Source of the DNA: Mactromeris polynyma
Taxonomy: Eukaryota; Mollusca; Bivalvia; Venerida; Mactridae
Length of the DNA stretch: 64,000 bases
NCBI GenBank assembly: GCA_032209605.1
Contig: JASFXZ010000001.1
Location: forward strand, 41,048,619 to 41,112,618
Direction of reading: 5' to 3'
The position numbers and the translations under genes are program-made. The notes under the pieces are model-generated. The model saw nothing but the letters and a program-made list of their open reading frames with translations. It ran no database searches and was not told the origin of the DNA. Shown one piece after another: positions 1 to 13,700 of the stretch (position 1 is its first letter; each line of letters opens with the position of its first letter).

Positions 1-626
1 TTTTAGTGTTTTGTTATTGTATCATGTAACCTATGTTTCATATAAAATACAGGTAAATTGCAGTGTAACTTAGAGTGGATGTTGCGTAACCATATCATAA
101 TAATCATGTACATTTGTACACTTATTTCTAGTGTCCCATAACTGCGTTCGTCCATCAGTTCCTGTAAGACACTGGACACCATGTTGCATACCACTGCTAC
201 CTTCATGTCGATATGCAACTTGTTTTACGAAGGACTATAAAGGAGTTTCTTCAACATTAAACTAGATGTCAAAAATGTGTCAGAGGTCGAATCTGTGCAT
301 GGGTATATACACAAGCACATTCGACAACCCATGTTTATACGATCGCAGTGCAACCATATGACTCGATATTCGGTACTAGCACAAAAGTCGCCTTCTCATT
401 AAGCAGAATATCACACATCGAGCTCGTTCACTAAATATTAGGTCCTTTTCGTAGAATTGTATTATTTATTGTTAGAATATACACTAATTTTACCTTACGA
501 CACCAACAATCTCTCAGAAACAGACAAAATGTCCGTCTACCAAAGTGTACTGATCTGGAGAAGGTACACCGTATCAGTACTGAGGCATTGTTCACAAATA
601 GTTTATACTTTAGGTTTAGTCTTAAA
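1..626. other. No gene recognised
   Basis: AT-rich sequence with only short, low-complexity open frames on both strands. None shows a recognisable domain or a coherent splice context. It runs directly into the 58 bp tandem array. Confidence 0.5.
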
Positions 627-2946
627 AGCGTTTGTGAATAAAGTCCCTGGCTTGAAGACATTAACCAGTCAGGATGTAGAATATAGCGTTTGTGAATAAA
701 GTCCCTGGCTTGAAGACATTAACCAGTCAGGGTGTAGAATATAGCGTTTGTGAATAAAGTCCATGGCTTGAAGACATTAACCAGTCAGGGTGTAGAATAT
801 AGCGTTTGTGAATAAAGTCCCTGGCTTGAAGACATTAACCAGTCAGGATGTAGAATATAGCGTTTGTGAATAAAGTCCCTGGCTTGAAGACATTAACCAG
901 TCAGGGTGTAGAGTATAGCGTTTGTGAATAAAGTCCCTGGCTTGAAGACATTAACCAGTCAGGGTGTAGAGTATAGCGTTTGTGAATAAAGTCCCTGGCT
1001 TGAAGACATTAACCAGTCAGGGTGTAGAATATAGCGTTTGTGAATAAAGTCCATGGCTTGAAGACATTAACCAGTCAGGGTGTAGAATATAGCGTTTGTG
1101 AATAAAGTCCCTGGCTTGAAGACATTAACCAGTCAGGGTGTAGAATATAGCGTTTGTGAATAAAGTCCCTGGCTTGAAGACATTAACCAGTCAGGATGTA
1201 GAATATAGCGTTTGTGAATAAAGTCCCTGGCTTGAAGACATTAACCAGTCAGGGTGTAGAATATAGCGTTTGTGAATAAAGTCCCTGGCTTGAAGACATT
1301 AACTAGTCAGGGTGTAGAGTATAGCGTTTGTGAATAAAGTCCCTGGCTTGAAGATATTAACTAGTCAGGGTGTAGAGTATAGCGTTTGTGAATAAAGTCC
1401 CTGGCTTGAAGATATTAACCAGTCAGGGTGTAGAGTATAGCGTTTGTGAATAAAGTCCCTGGCTTGAAGACATTAACCAGTCAGGGTGTAGAGTATAGCG
1501 TTTGTGAATAAAGTCCCTGGCTTGAAGACATAACTAGTCAGGGTGTAAAGTATAGCGTTTGTGAATAAAGTCCCTGGCTTGAAGACATTAACCAGTCAGG
1601 GTGTAGAGTATAGCGTCTGTGAATAAAGTCCCTGGCTTGAAGACATTAACTAGTCAGGATGTAGAGTATAGCGTTTGTGAATAAAGTCCCTGGCTTGAAG
1701 ACATTAACCAGTCAGGGTGTAGAGTATAGCGTCTGTGAATGAAGTCCCTGGCTTGAAGACATTAACCAGTCAGGGTGTAGAATATAGCGTTTGTGAATAA
1801 AGTCCCTGGCTTGAAGACATTAACTAGTCAGGGTGTAGAGTATAGCGTTTGTGAATAAAGTCCCTGGCTTGAAGACATTAACCAGTCAGGGTGTAGAATA
1901 TAGCGTTTGTGAATAAAGTCCATGGCTTGAAGACATTAACCAGTCAGGGTGTAGAATATAGCGTCTGTGAATAAAGTCCCTGGCTTGAAGACATTAACCA
2001 GTCAGGGTGTAGAGTATAGCGTTTGTGAATAAAGTCCCTGGCTTGAAGACATTAACCAGTCAGGGTGTAGAATATAGCGTTTGTGAATAAAGTCCCTGGC
2101 TTGAAGACATTAACTAGTCAGGGTGTAGAGTATAGCGTTTGTGAATAAAGTCCCTGGCTTGAAGATATTAACTAGTCAGGGTGTAGAGTATAGCGTTTGT
2201 GAATAAAGTCCCTGGCTTGAAGATATTAACCAGTCAGGGTGTAGAGTATAGCGTTTGTGAATAAAGTCCCTGGCTTGAAGACATTAACCAGTCAGGGTGT
2301 AGAGTATAGCGTTTGTGAATAAAGTCCCTGGCTTGAAGACATAACTAGTCAGGGTGTAAAGTATAGCGTTTGTGAATAAAGTCCCTGGCTTGAAGACATT
2401 AACCAGTCAGGGTGTAGAGTATAGCGTCTGTGAATAAAGTCCCTGGCTTGAAGACATTAACTAGTCAGGGTGTAGAGTATAGCGTTTGTGAATAAAGTCC
2501 CTGGCTTGAAGACATTAACCAGTCAGGGTGTAGAGTATAGCGTCTGTGAATGAAGTCCCTGGCTTGAAGACATTAACCAGTCAGGGTGTAGAATATAGCG
2601 TTTGTGAATAAAGTCCCTGGCTTGAAGACATTAACTAGTCAGGGTGTAGAGTATAGCGTTTGTGAATAAAGTCCCTGGCTTGAAGACATTAACCAGTCAG
2701 GGTGTAGAATATAGCGTTTGTGAATAAAGTCCATGGCTTGAAGACATTAACCAGTCAGGGTGTAGAATATAGCGTCTGTGAATAAAGTCCCTGGCTTGAA
2801 GACATTAACCAGTCAGGGTGTAGAATATAGCGTTTGTGAATAAAGTCCCTGGCTTGAAGACATTAACAAGTCAGTGTATAGAATATAGCGTTTGTGAATA
2901 AAGTCCCTGGCTTGAAGACATTAACCAGTCAGGGTGTATAATATAG
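627..2946. repeat. 58 bp minisatellite, about 40 copies
   Basis: Head-to-tail array of a 58 bp unit starting agcgtttgtgaataaagtcc and ending near cagtcagggtgtagagta. Units differ by a few diagnostic changes: catgg for cctgg, gatatt for gacatt, gtctgtgaatgaag, and a 57 bp unit with gacataac. These variants recur at a fixed distance: gacataac at 1527 and 2338, gtctgtgaatg at 1731 and 2542, and catggcttg at 1921 and 2732 are all 811 bp apart. That is 13 units of 58 plus the 57 bp unit, so a 14-unit block was duplicated as a whole. Every short frame in the array is broken by stops, so it is not coding. Confidence 0.97.
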
Positions 2947-5900
2947 AACATTGTATACATTGCCTTCATAACTTCCTAACAGTGCTGCGGAATATTCAGT
3001 CATTGTTTGAATACATCATTATGGACAAACATATACAACTATTTGAGTGCTGGTACTATAACCTTATGGTGTTGTATTATACACACTGTGACAGACAATT
3101 CCTTATAAAAAAAGAAAATTGATCAAGTAGAGATTCTTCCTAAGAAACACATATTTTCCCACTAATATGTTCGGTGATCACTGTTAAAAGACAACAAATC
3201 ATATCACGAATAAGTTCGATATTCTGACATATTACCTGTCTGCCTTTAATAATGAGGTAATCAAACACGCATGCGCACCAGACTAGACCAGACGAAGAAT
3301 TGACCGAATTCAAAGCCAATGATAAACATATCATCATTATTATCCCTCGTTTCAAGGAGAAAAGATCAAGTAAGTTCCTGATCAGCAGCTTTCATGCCTC
3401 AGTGTATTCACGATTCCAGGTGAAGTAGTATCAGACATTATACTAGCGTCTAACAATTATCACATCATGTACGCACATTCACACCGTTGTGCCCTTATTT
3501 AAGTGCACATGTCTAGAAAATATATTCACGAACGAAAGTTTTGCACAGGTTACTTTTTATATTGTCATGCTGTCATAAGCTAATTTAGACTTTTAATTTG
3601 CATAAGTTAAATCATCAGCATCTCGTTTTTATTGAACCTAACTGGATGAAACTTTGTCTGAATAATTTTCGTGACCCCACTCTACATTTCTGACAAGTTT
3701 GATCGGAATCTATACTGTTATAACAACGTACGAATAAAAATAACTTTAACACTTTAAAGTCTAAGTATAAATTTCTGTCTTAAAACGTTTGTGAATGCTG
3801 CCCCAGGGGATTTTTCTTCTTTATTATGTAGACCGGGGCCTTATTGATAAACATTATATAACTGAAACTCAGACCTAGTCCAATTTTTCATAAATGATGT
3901 TTCTTAGATCTGTGCAGTAAAACTACTGTGCAGTAGAACTCCTATCGCAAAACGCTTGTAACAATCGAGCTCTTAAAGGCCAAGTTTTTCCCCATTTTCT
4001 TCTGTATGTCAAATATAAACATATGCTACCAGCTTTAAGTCAGTCAATATACCGCTGTGTATCGTTGCAGAAATTCACGGTCGTTCACACTATACAAGAT
4101 CTACTGAAAAATCAAAATTTTGAATTATAAGTAAACAAAACAACATTCGGACCCTGATAAATTCGAATGAGCGAGGTCCGACTGTTTATGGTTATATTGA
4201 CTCGTTGATATTTATCTTAAATAAATCTTGCAGTTTATAACCTTTCTATTGACTCATCTTAGATCTGTTTATCATTATGTTTGTAAAAACAGGATGTTAT
4301 TGGGCATACTATTTTTGTCTTCGTACAAGTAATGATGATTGACCGACGTTGTCAAATAGACGATTACCCTAGATGCATACCATAGAGCTTTTACAAACGC
4401 TAATGAGCTGACTTGCCGGCTGATAATTATGCGTTGGATATACATCTGAAAGAAAAAATCATGGTGGTCCACTGGTACATGACGTTGGTACACCACGTAA
4501 TTATAGAGCAGAAAATACCATGCAGACAGACGTGTCGCGTGATTTGTGCCGCTGTGATATTGGTTGTGACGTCATAATTTTAGTCTAGTTCATCTATTAA
4601 CATGATCATTACTAAGGGCAAATTCAGTGAGATTTGAAAGTAGTTTTCTGCTTGAATAAGAAATGTTTCATAGCGGAATGGTTTTACAAATTATGATAGT
4701 TGACTGGAATCACGACCAATGAGACATTAAACGTTATGTACGTTCCAAGTACAACTGATCACATTCAATACATGTGTTGTTTACGACCTCCATTCGGTGA
4801 GTAATTGTGCATTTTTTCCGTCTTGAAGATACACACTTTTATGAAGGACGAGTGAAACGTGTTGGTACCACATATCACGAGTGAATGCTAATGACCTCCT
4901 GGGACCATTGTGTACGACTTCGACCATTATGTCTCGGCCGTGGCTAAAGGAAAACTAACCTTCCGCAACAAAGGCGAAGTCATGGCAACTGAAACATTGA
5001 GAACCAGCTCGTATACTTAGCAGAAGTATTTTATTGCATGTTCCGAAATGACGGCTTTGCGGTTAAGTTAATCTCGAGACAAATATACTCAACCTTATAA
5101 TGTTCAGTTGTTACTTTTTATCGAGGTATGTTCAAGCATGCTTTTAATGTGACATATTCCTAACGATAGCAGCAATTGTGAATTTAGAAGTGACAATCAC
5201 GATTTTAGGCCCTTGTGGCCATAAGGAAATTGTAAACATTATGTTATCATATGTTGAAGGCAGATAAAGCCATTTATACTAAAATCAATATAACATTGAA
5301 GGACTATGTGGTAATATATTGTAAGTCTGAAATGGCCGTGATTTTTATGTTATTGTTATTATTAACCAAGCATAACTGTAGTTTAATACTGGGTGATTCA
5401 TTGTTTTATATATATTGTTCAATCACGGTACAGTTATATAAATGATCATCCTATGTCTATGTTACATCATACGGGCTCACAGTCTCACATATAAAAGAAA
5501 CGCCCAATGAATTCAGCCGAAAGTAAGTGAACAATCTAAATGAGCTTAGCGCATGGTTCCCTGCTTCTCAATTGCAGCCAGTATAAAGACCAGCAATAGA
5601 GCCCTGCTATATATTCGATTTATATAATTCAGAGATTTCTACAGACCCACCATCTAATTATGAGCTAGTCAAGAAATTAAATAGAAAATAAGTGCGACTG
5701 CTGAAGCTGCAAAAGCCGTTCTACTATCTGATATAAAACTACTGAGTAGAATTTATTTCAGTTGATTAAAGTAATCACAGTATCGTAATAAGGTGGAAAT
5801 TCCAACTTATAGCAGAAACACAAGGGAATGCCAATAACAAATGCGCAAATAATCACCTCTATGTCAACTTTTCTATTCATGTTGTCCGTGTACTGGAATT

Positions 5901-5959
5901 GGTGTAATCAAATGCATTGTCTGGTTTGATGTGATATCCGTAAGCTGCTGGTTATATAG
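2947..5959. other. Intergenic DNA with no recognised gene
   Basis: AT-rich sequence with scattered frames under 75 codons and no domain, RNA gene or tandem repeat that I can recognise, apart from the MITE end at 4145-4184. Confidence 0.5.
4145..4184 (-). repeat. MITE end fragment, CAGTCSGNCCTCG family
   Basis: Read on the minus strand from 4184, this begins cagtcggacctcgctcattc and continues like the left end of the complete element at 48920-49094 (cagtcggtcctcgttcattc). Only one terminus is present and it is not followed by a clean TA, so it is a truncated or decayed copy. Confidence 0.55.
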
Positions 5960-5974
5960 TTGAATGCACTGTTG

Positions 5975-6367
5975 ATGAGAAAAGAGGACCGGATCCACGT
6001 ACGTATGATGCATGTATATAGGAGCGGTTGTATCATATTCTTGTTTTTAAACTTCGTCTGTTTTCTCCATTGGTCGTTTACTACTTGTAGCCAGGCAGTA
6101 CCTACGGTTACCTCTTCTGGTAGCGCCGGCGAAAACCATTCTAAAGGTTTATTCTTAGATAGCATAACTAGTGTTATTCATCTTCTACACCTCTTGTGTG
6201 AGGAGGAAAAATTGGATATAAATACAATTAATTATATCCATCGATCGCCATTGAAAACCTCTGAAGTACATCAACTGTTCAATAATTTGAATGCCAATTT
6301 TGATATAAAGCTGAGATTGGAGTTCATTTTTCTTTTTCCAAATTTCCCGCTTGATCATGTTTTATGA
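5975..6367 (+). CDS. Uncharacterised candidate membrane-anchored protein ORF
   Basis: Open frame of 130 codons from the first ATG, ending TGA. I do not recognise the family. Residues 1-16 are short and basic (two Met near residue 11), followed by a strongly hydrophobic stretch at about residues 17-36 (GCIIFLFLNFVCFLHW), then a polar Ser/Thr/Gly-rich segment and a Leu-rich region. This layout is that of a signal anchor or type II membrane protein. A splice-acceptor-like sequence at 6620-6628 opens another frame (6629-6852), so this may be the first exon of a two-exon gene. It lies 1.2 kb upstream of the first ammonium transporter exon. It could also be a chance ORF; no homology can be claimed by eye. 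Confidence 0.3.
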   Translation: MRKEDRIHVRMMHVYRSGCIIFLFLNFVCFLHWSFTTCSQAVPTVTSSGSAGENHSKGLFLDSITSVIHLLHLLCEEEKLDINTINYIHRSPLKTSEVHQLFNNLNANFDIKLRLEFIFLFPNFPLDHVL

Positions 6368-6628
6368 CAATCATACACTAAAAATACCCTTTGAAAAAAG
6401 CAATTACAAGTATATTTAATTTTGCCGAACAATAATGTGTATGATTTCTTGATTAGACAACTATATCTAGTGCTATATAAGTAACGAAAACGTGTAAACA
6501 TTTCTAACATTTTAATCAGCGCGCACGTTGTGGCAATTACGTTCACATTCTTGTCAAAAGAGCTAATGGTATTACTTGATTTAATGCTTAAGATACTGTA
6601 TTAATGTGATTTCTTGTTTATCTTTTAG

Positions 6629-6852
6629 TGCTGCGGCAAAATTATTTCAGGAATAACAAGAAGAAAAACATTGTATCAAAATTTATTATACACGTTTTGT
6701 ACCATTCAAAGACTCCGATAATTTGGGGGAACTTTGATGTAATATTATACAATTATTATCCGCATGAATTATACGTATCCAAGTTTTCTATTAATCCATT
6801 CCGAGGAAAAGTTGTGTTTATTACAAATTGCGAAGGATTTTCTCCCAACTAA
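6629..6852 (+). CDS. Possible second exon of the uncharacterised ORF
   Basis: A polypyrimidine run and tcttttag precede an open frame of about 74 codons ending TAA. The frame is lysine-rich at the start, then mixed hydrophobic and aromatic (SKTPIIWGNFDVILYNYY). A second frame overlaps it and runs on to 6973, which could mean a frameshift or chance. I do not recognise the protein, and the link to 5975-6367 is inference from spacing only. Confidence 0.2.
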
Positions 6853-6973
6853 ACAATTACCGTATCAAAACGTTCTCAATTGTGGAATAAGTTTTATTAC
6901 TTCTGCAATGACTTCACGAGCTCGTGAAGTAAACTTGTTTGCCATTAACTTTAACGGATCGAGGATTATGTAA

Positions 6974-7562
6974 TATTGTTCATTTTTTAAACGAACCTAT
7001 GACAATAACGTTTTTTCTCTCTCTATTTTATGTCCTATATATACAGGGGAAAATAATGTTAGTGATGGACATAGTGTGCTCCTAAAAACCACATTCATGG
7101 TTCATTTGTCATCAGTCATCGTCGTTTAAATCATACCATCAATTGAAGACGATCAACGTAACATTTTTCAACCAACAGTTTTTCAAACGTGGACAATTTT
7201 GCTTGACAGTGGAAGTATGCAACAGTTTCGTGATTCACTTAGTGACATGAAGACTTCACAACTGGAAAAGAAGGACAAACTACGAAAACATTCCCAGACA
7301 TCAATTACTGAATTCACAGATTAGAAAAGAAAACATATTGACAGAGACAGCTCGGTATTGTCATAAAATATATGGCAGATAATCACAATCTTGAATAGAG
7401 AAATAACCACTCACCATGCAACCTTCATACATGTCATTAAGAATATCAGTGTGACACCACTTCATATGCATTATTTGCGTAGCAAGGAAGTGTTTGGTGA
7501 TCTGTCATTAACTCATAACTGTGTGATATCGAGATTGTTGCAATTGTGCTAAGTCTGCTAAC
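6974..7562. other. Sequence upstream of ammonium transporter first exon A
   Basis: No gene or repeat recognised. By position this should include any promoter and 5' UTR for first exon A. I see no convincing TATA-box arrangement that would fix a transcription start. Confidence 0.4.
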
Positions 7563-7713
7563 ATGCCTGTTGATTTTATAGCTAATGTTTCAACGATGAC
7601 CAGTGGAAATGGGACGACATCCGTGCACAGAGGTATGCGCGAGGATAATGTCACTGAAGATGATGCCACGTGGATATTAACAAGTGCTTTTATCATCTTT
7701 ACGATGCAATCAG
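7563..7713 (+). CDS. amt: Amt alternative first exon A
   Basis: Encodes 50 residues plus one base of the next codon, from the first ATG after an in-frame TGA at 7524; donor CAG/gtgagt. The last 18 residues (DATWILTSAFIIFTMQSG) are the conserved start of Amt TM1, completed by FGLLESG from exon 2. The extracellular leader of about 30 residues holds three N-glycosylation sequons (NVS, NGT, NVT). Internal in-frame ATGs at 7596 and 7635 are alternatives. Its intron to exon 2 is 34.65 kb and contains first exons B and C. It shares 14 of the last 18 residues with exon B and 9 of 18 with exon C, so the exons diverged by duplication long ago. Confidence 0.9.
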
Positions 7714-10700
7714 GTGAGTTGGTTATTTTCTATTGACTATCAGTATTGTTCGTGGTAATCATGTATACCGTTCGGTGATTGTTTTCAAAATTTGTCCTCA
7801 ACTTGGAATCCCCATTGTTTGCCTGTGTGTTGCGTTTTAAATTATTCGATTAAACAGAAAACACACCTGTAATTGCATATTTGAATGGAGCGGTATTGTT
7901 ATATAAACTTCATCTATTGTTTAACTGTTTGTATTGTCACATTTTGGTGAATTGTGACTGGTGAATGACACAGCTAGGATACCATTTTGTAAATGTGGAA
8001 TATATATGTACAGATAAACTGTAACATCGGGTCATTTGTCTGTGGGAAATTAGTATGTATCAATTTTTTTTGTCAAAACAGGTGGATAGGTCAATAAGGA
8101 AGTTAAAATGCGTAAACTGTATTTAAAAGAAAAAAAATCTATAGTATAATATATTATGCATTAATTAGCTGTTTCTCACTTTCCATGCTCAAAAGTTAGG
8201 ATGCGAAGAATAACTGTTTTTGAAAGAGAAACTAATTTGTTTGGCATAAATTGTTTAATTTCATACCCCTTCCACGTATAATTGAATGCAAATATATGGA
8301 AAAGAATCAAGACATTTAAAAACGTGGGAACATGCACATGGTATACCTCGAGTTATCGATGGCGCTCGAGCGAACGATATTTGTTGCAAAAAGACAGACC
8401 ACCTATATAGCCCTACATCCACATGTGTACTGGAGTGCCGTAACGTTCGACTAACACAAGTTATCGATTTCGAACTATCGACATTCAAATTCCGTTGAAA
8501 TAAATCCAGATACACCTCGAGTTATACTGGCGGCGGAGTTATTGATGAACGAAATTTGAAGGTATTATGTTTGAAAAAAAATGATGATGAAGTCGAGCAG
8601 GAAATACCGCAAACAAAGAGCACAATGCAACATGTAATCACCGGAAGCACATCAATATTGTCAGCAAGTGGAAACCAGATAAATGATGCACTTACAAGGT
8701 GACATTGACACTGTGATAATTCACCCAACGAAGTAATACGAGTATCATAAATGATTTTCAAGACAACGAAATGTTGAAACATTGACGTGCCAACGTGGTT
8801 TGTGAACTTATAAGCTGTTTCTATCAAGTTCAAAGGGTTTGAAGACGATTTCGGTAACGATGGTTGTTTTTTTGCGCACTGATTTGCGGAGGTCGCTAAA
8901 TGGGTGGGAGAGGCGGAGTTACGTCTGGATGGGCGGGACTTTTATGCATGGTGTGCGTCAATTTATATATTTGTTACCGTGTATTTGACCATACATTGCA
9001 CCTGACTTAAATGTTGTGCATCAATATGGACCGACATTCAACCAAAGATGCATCAATGCACCTAACTTGTTTGATGTTCGTCATTTTATATAGTTGCTAG
9101 TGTATACATGGGTACTGTTTTACTAACATTCTTACGTTTTGCGTAAATTATCAATTTACGCAAACCTTACGCAAAACTTAAGTCCGTTTTACTAAAACTG
9201 CGTAAGTTTTTTTTCCACTTACGTGAAATGTGTTCGTAACTCTTCAATCAGAGGTATACATTTTGATGAAATATCGCTCAAAGTAGACAGTAGCAATAGC
9301 TCAATTGGTAGAGCTTCCGTCTAATAACTTCCACCAATAGATAGGGTGTGAGTTCGAGACACATTCCAGTCTACTATTTACTATATGGACAATATGAATT
9401 GTTATCCCTTACTCATTGCTTGTCAATTACTTGTAGTTTGTCGTTTCTGTCTGTTTTTTGTGTTTTTTTTGTTTGTTAGCGTCTGATTGTTTTGTCGTTA
9501 AATCAAACGTGTTTAATGATGGCTATAGCGTCGTCGCTAAAATGTCCATTTGAACCCCTTACGTTCAAGTAGCCATATCAACTTTGTTCCATATACTGTG
9601 AAGCGATAAATGTACATCTACTGTAAATCTACTGCACGATGGTATCGTGCACTTAGTGAATAACTTATAAATACACATGTTACACAATGTTTTTAATTAA
9701 TGATATTCGAGCGAACATTAATAAGTATAAGACGAGTAAGTACAACTGTAGATAACCAACGAAATATAAAATATTGTAATGAAAAGAAAACAACTACCTC
9801 CCGTTGGTCTCGTACTCAGACCCGAAACTAAAAATTGCATTGTAAGGCGCGGACCCGCTACCACCTGAGCTATCATGGCTGTTAGTTTAATGAAATCAAT
9901 ATCACAATAAATAGGGTTGCTTGTTATTTGATTTACCTATTTTGATCAATAAAGGTGGTCAAACCATGTAAACATTGCATGACGTCACTCTCAACTTATC
10001 GTGGTATACTTTATTATCACTAATTCAAACCTTGTCCAGATTAGTTCACATTTTACCTTCAAATGGTTGATTCACTGTTGTGACAAACATAAATTAGTCT
10101 GACATCCTGATAAATGTAACGAATATTTTCAGACTCCTCGTCTGTTTTCATATTCTCAGGAAGTACTCATCGAGTTGTATATAATGCATCGTGGGAATGA
10201 GTTGTGACGTAATAATACAAGGGAGCTTTGTAGTGTCACATATAGGCCGTGCCGCATATAATTCGCATACGAGGCGAACTATATGCGGCGAAAAGGCATG
10301 GTCATGCCGCATATAGCTGTTTTATGCTTTGTCCTAATGAAAGTCATCATCATCATCTGTTCTAATTTAAAGAATACACGTTCCTCAAACTGCCATATAC
10401 ACATTAAAAAAGAAAATAAATGTGTGTCAACTGAAATATATTCCCCACATCAGACAGTGGACAAATCTTAAGGACCAGTTTGGGGTATGTTTAATAAAAT
10501 AACAGAATAAAATATGCTAAACTGAAATAAACAGTTTGGTTAAATGTTGCTTGATTAAAAGTCTTCTAACAGTTTCGAGCAGATAAAAGTGAGCAACCAT
10601 TAACATATTATTTGATCGCATCTTACTATAAATTGTGGATTTTAAATTGTAAAATGCAGAGTTGGCACCAAATCAATTCTCATGTTCGTCTACTGTGTCG

Positions 10701-13700
10701 TGCATCAAGATTACATTCATTTAAATATGAACGAATCATATCATACACACGCATACATCAACCTAAACTTTCGAAAGTATCTTTGATCGAGTATTTAAAA
10801 CGTATTATGAAAGCACTTTCGTGTTTTCGAAGAAAATTAGGTTATTAGAATGGTGTGTGTCGTTGGGCGGGCGGGCGGGCGGGCGGGCGGGCGGGCGGGC
10901 GTTAAACTGGGGGTTTCCGGCGAATAACTTGAGTTATGTTGATCATATTGTAACCAAAACTTGGTGTATAGTAAGAACATATGGAGAGCTCGCTTTGGAT
11001 TGCATTAAGGTTCAGACCGCCAAAGGTCAAGGTCACCGTTACTAAAAATAGAAATTTGGTTTCCGGCGAATATCATATTTAAACAAAATTGGTGTATAGT
11101 AAGAACATTTGGAGAGCTCGCTTGGGATTGCTTTTGGGTACGGTCCGCCTAAGGTCAAGGTCACCGTACTAAAAATAGAAATTTGGTAGCCGGTGAATAA
11201 CTTGAGTTCTGTTGATCATATTGTAACCAAACTTGGTGTATAGTAAGAGCATATGGAGAGCTCGCTTGGGATTTGCATTTTGGTTCGGTCTGCTATAGGT
11301 CAAGGTCACCATTACTAAAAATAGAAATTTGAATTCCGGCGAATAACTTTTGTTTCGTTGATCATATTGACCACAAACTTGGTGTATAGCAAGAACGTGT
11401 GGAGAGCTCGCTTGGGATTGCTTCCGTCAAAGGTCAAGGTCACTGTTACTAAAATTAGCAATTTGCTTACCGGCGAATTACTTTGTTTCGTTGATCATAT
11501 TGACATCAAACTTAGTGTATAGTAAGAACATGTGGAGAGCTCGCTTGGGATTGCTTTTCGGTTCGTTCCGTCCAAGGTCAAGGTCACTTAAAATTCAAAA
11601 ATCAGTTTCCACTTAATATCTTCGCTATGCGTGGGTGAATTGACATCAAACATGGTGTATAGTTGTTGCATATATATAACATATCTACGTGTGAGTGTGT
11701 GTATGCATGTATCACCTCTGGCACTTTTGCAGCATCGATGATCATCATGTATTAATTATACAAATTGAGCATTGGTTACAAATAACTAGGTTGAAAACCT
11801 GGTTTGTGGGCATTGCCCATTTCTTGTTTTCAAGTTTAAAAAGGAGTTTATGCGATTGCATGAGTATGTTGTAAGGATTTCATTATAAGCGATTTCAACT
11901 GCTGTTTTGAATTTACTGGTTCGACGCCAATACGTTTTGTTATCATACACTTTGTACTCGTTGTATGCATTGTTGTACATTTGAAAGGAAATGAAAACTC
12001 ACCACATGCAGCACTTCCCGGTGATAAATAATGTTGGCGGGCATCCTCATACATGTGTCGACCAGCCCTTCGTGTGATGTAACCAATTGGTTTAACTGGC
12101 ATCTCTTTATAAACCAAGACGCCAAATTTAACCAAACTTCACGAGAATATTTTTAGTTGGTCCGCTTACAAAGATGGACCAATTCTTTCTTTTCATGCCT
12201 CCCCACATATATCTCAGGGAAACATCAGCACACAAAACGCACAAAAGGTGTGAGGGCAAGCATATATTGGGATGGGGCGATAAGGTATTGTTTGACTGAT
12301 TACCAAAGACAATTACTGGGATTACACCTAATACCGATGCGAAATAAAGTAGCGTCACCGGTGCTGCACAAGGGCACATACACTACGGAGCATGGAAACT
12401 AGTAATTTCAATGGCATGGAAAAAAGTAATTTCCAGGTAGCGTACCTCTGCTTTACACAAGGGTACGTCTGTCTACTCCTTGACGGAAGAACACGTTGTT
12501 GAAATTGCACATGCGGCGAGCTGGGGCTTGTGTTGACATTGATGGTAATGTTTATTTACAACGGAAGTAATTCAGATACTCATTTTTTCAACATCATTCC
12601 ATAATATTTGCTAACTTATTCCTCGTATCATACATTGTTTTACTCATTAAATCTAGTATACGTGCTACAAGCCTCATAGGTTTCGTGTCTAAAAGTCACA
12701 TCGAATACAATCTGCAGTCAACTCTACTTTGTAACATTTATCAATTTAATTGAACAGTTTTATAAAACAAGTATAGATAAAAGTGAAAGAGCCTTGATGG
12801 TTTCATCTGTTACATGTTGTACGTTTTATTTTCAATATATCTGTAGGCCGGAGGCCCGTGAGATAGAAACACATTAATACACAACATAGTAGCAATATGT
12901 GAAAACAGCAAAGTATATCAATACAATGTTATTGTATTACCGTTATACATACATACGCTTATAATAATATGGAACAAGTAGCATTGGTCGCACCATAAAA
13001 CGACACACTGGAAGAACTACGCTCTATAAAAAGGATGATGTCAACTTGTAGGTAATGCAAGACCTATCTTTATCTCTTGGTTAATGACTCTTTACAAATT
13101 GAACCGTGAAAGTTTGTTTTGACTTGTCTTGACTAGTCATGTGATCTTTTCCATCCATATCCACCCCCCCCCCCCTTCGCTGTTTGTCCTCTCTGATTCT
13201 CCTTGTTTTTTCTTATGGTCTGCCGGGCCGTTCCTTGCGCCTCTGTCCACTGATTGGTGTGCCCTTTGGCCTCCTCAAGTGCTTTATGAATTGTTGTTTT
13301 CCCGGATGTCTGTGTGGGGAGGCACTGTCTTTTATGCGTGGTGTTATCCCTGTAACGACTTATTCTCTCTCTTTTGTTCAGTTAAAATAATCTGTCGAAA
13401 TCAGAGGATGGTTGGTACATATACCAAATAAAATGTACGTTCCTCAACACAATACAAAGTATTTACTTGAAACATCCGTTTGTGTGTTTTAATATATCTA
13501 TTTATTTATTATTGCACGATAAGACTCTGAAACAACATGACTGTGTAGTTCGTATTAAAATTACACTTATTCTGTTTTTGAAAAATGAGTGAAATAGAGT
13601 ATCCTCGAACTGAATTTGTTTCGAAACGACACTTTACGGTCAATTTAACTACATACATTTAAACAGGAAATAAAAGAAAGAAGGAAATACAGTTGTTATG

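Noticed and set aside
8522..8833. 103-codon minus-strand frame with hydrophobic stretches
   Set aside because: No conserved motif, no splice context, intronic; probably chance.
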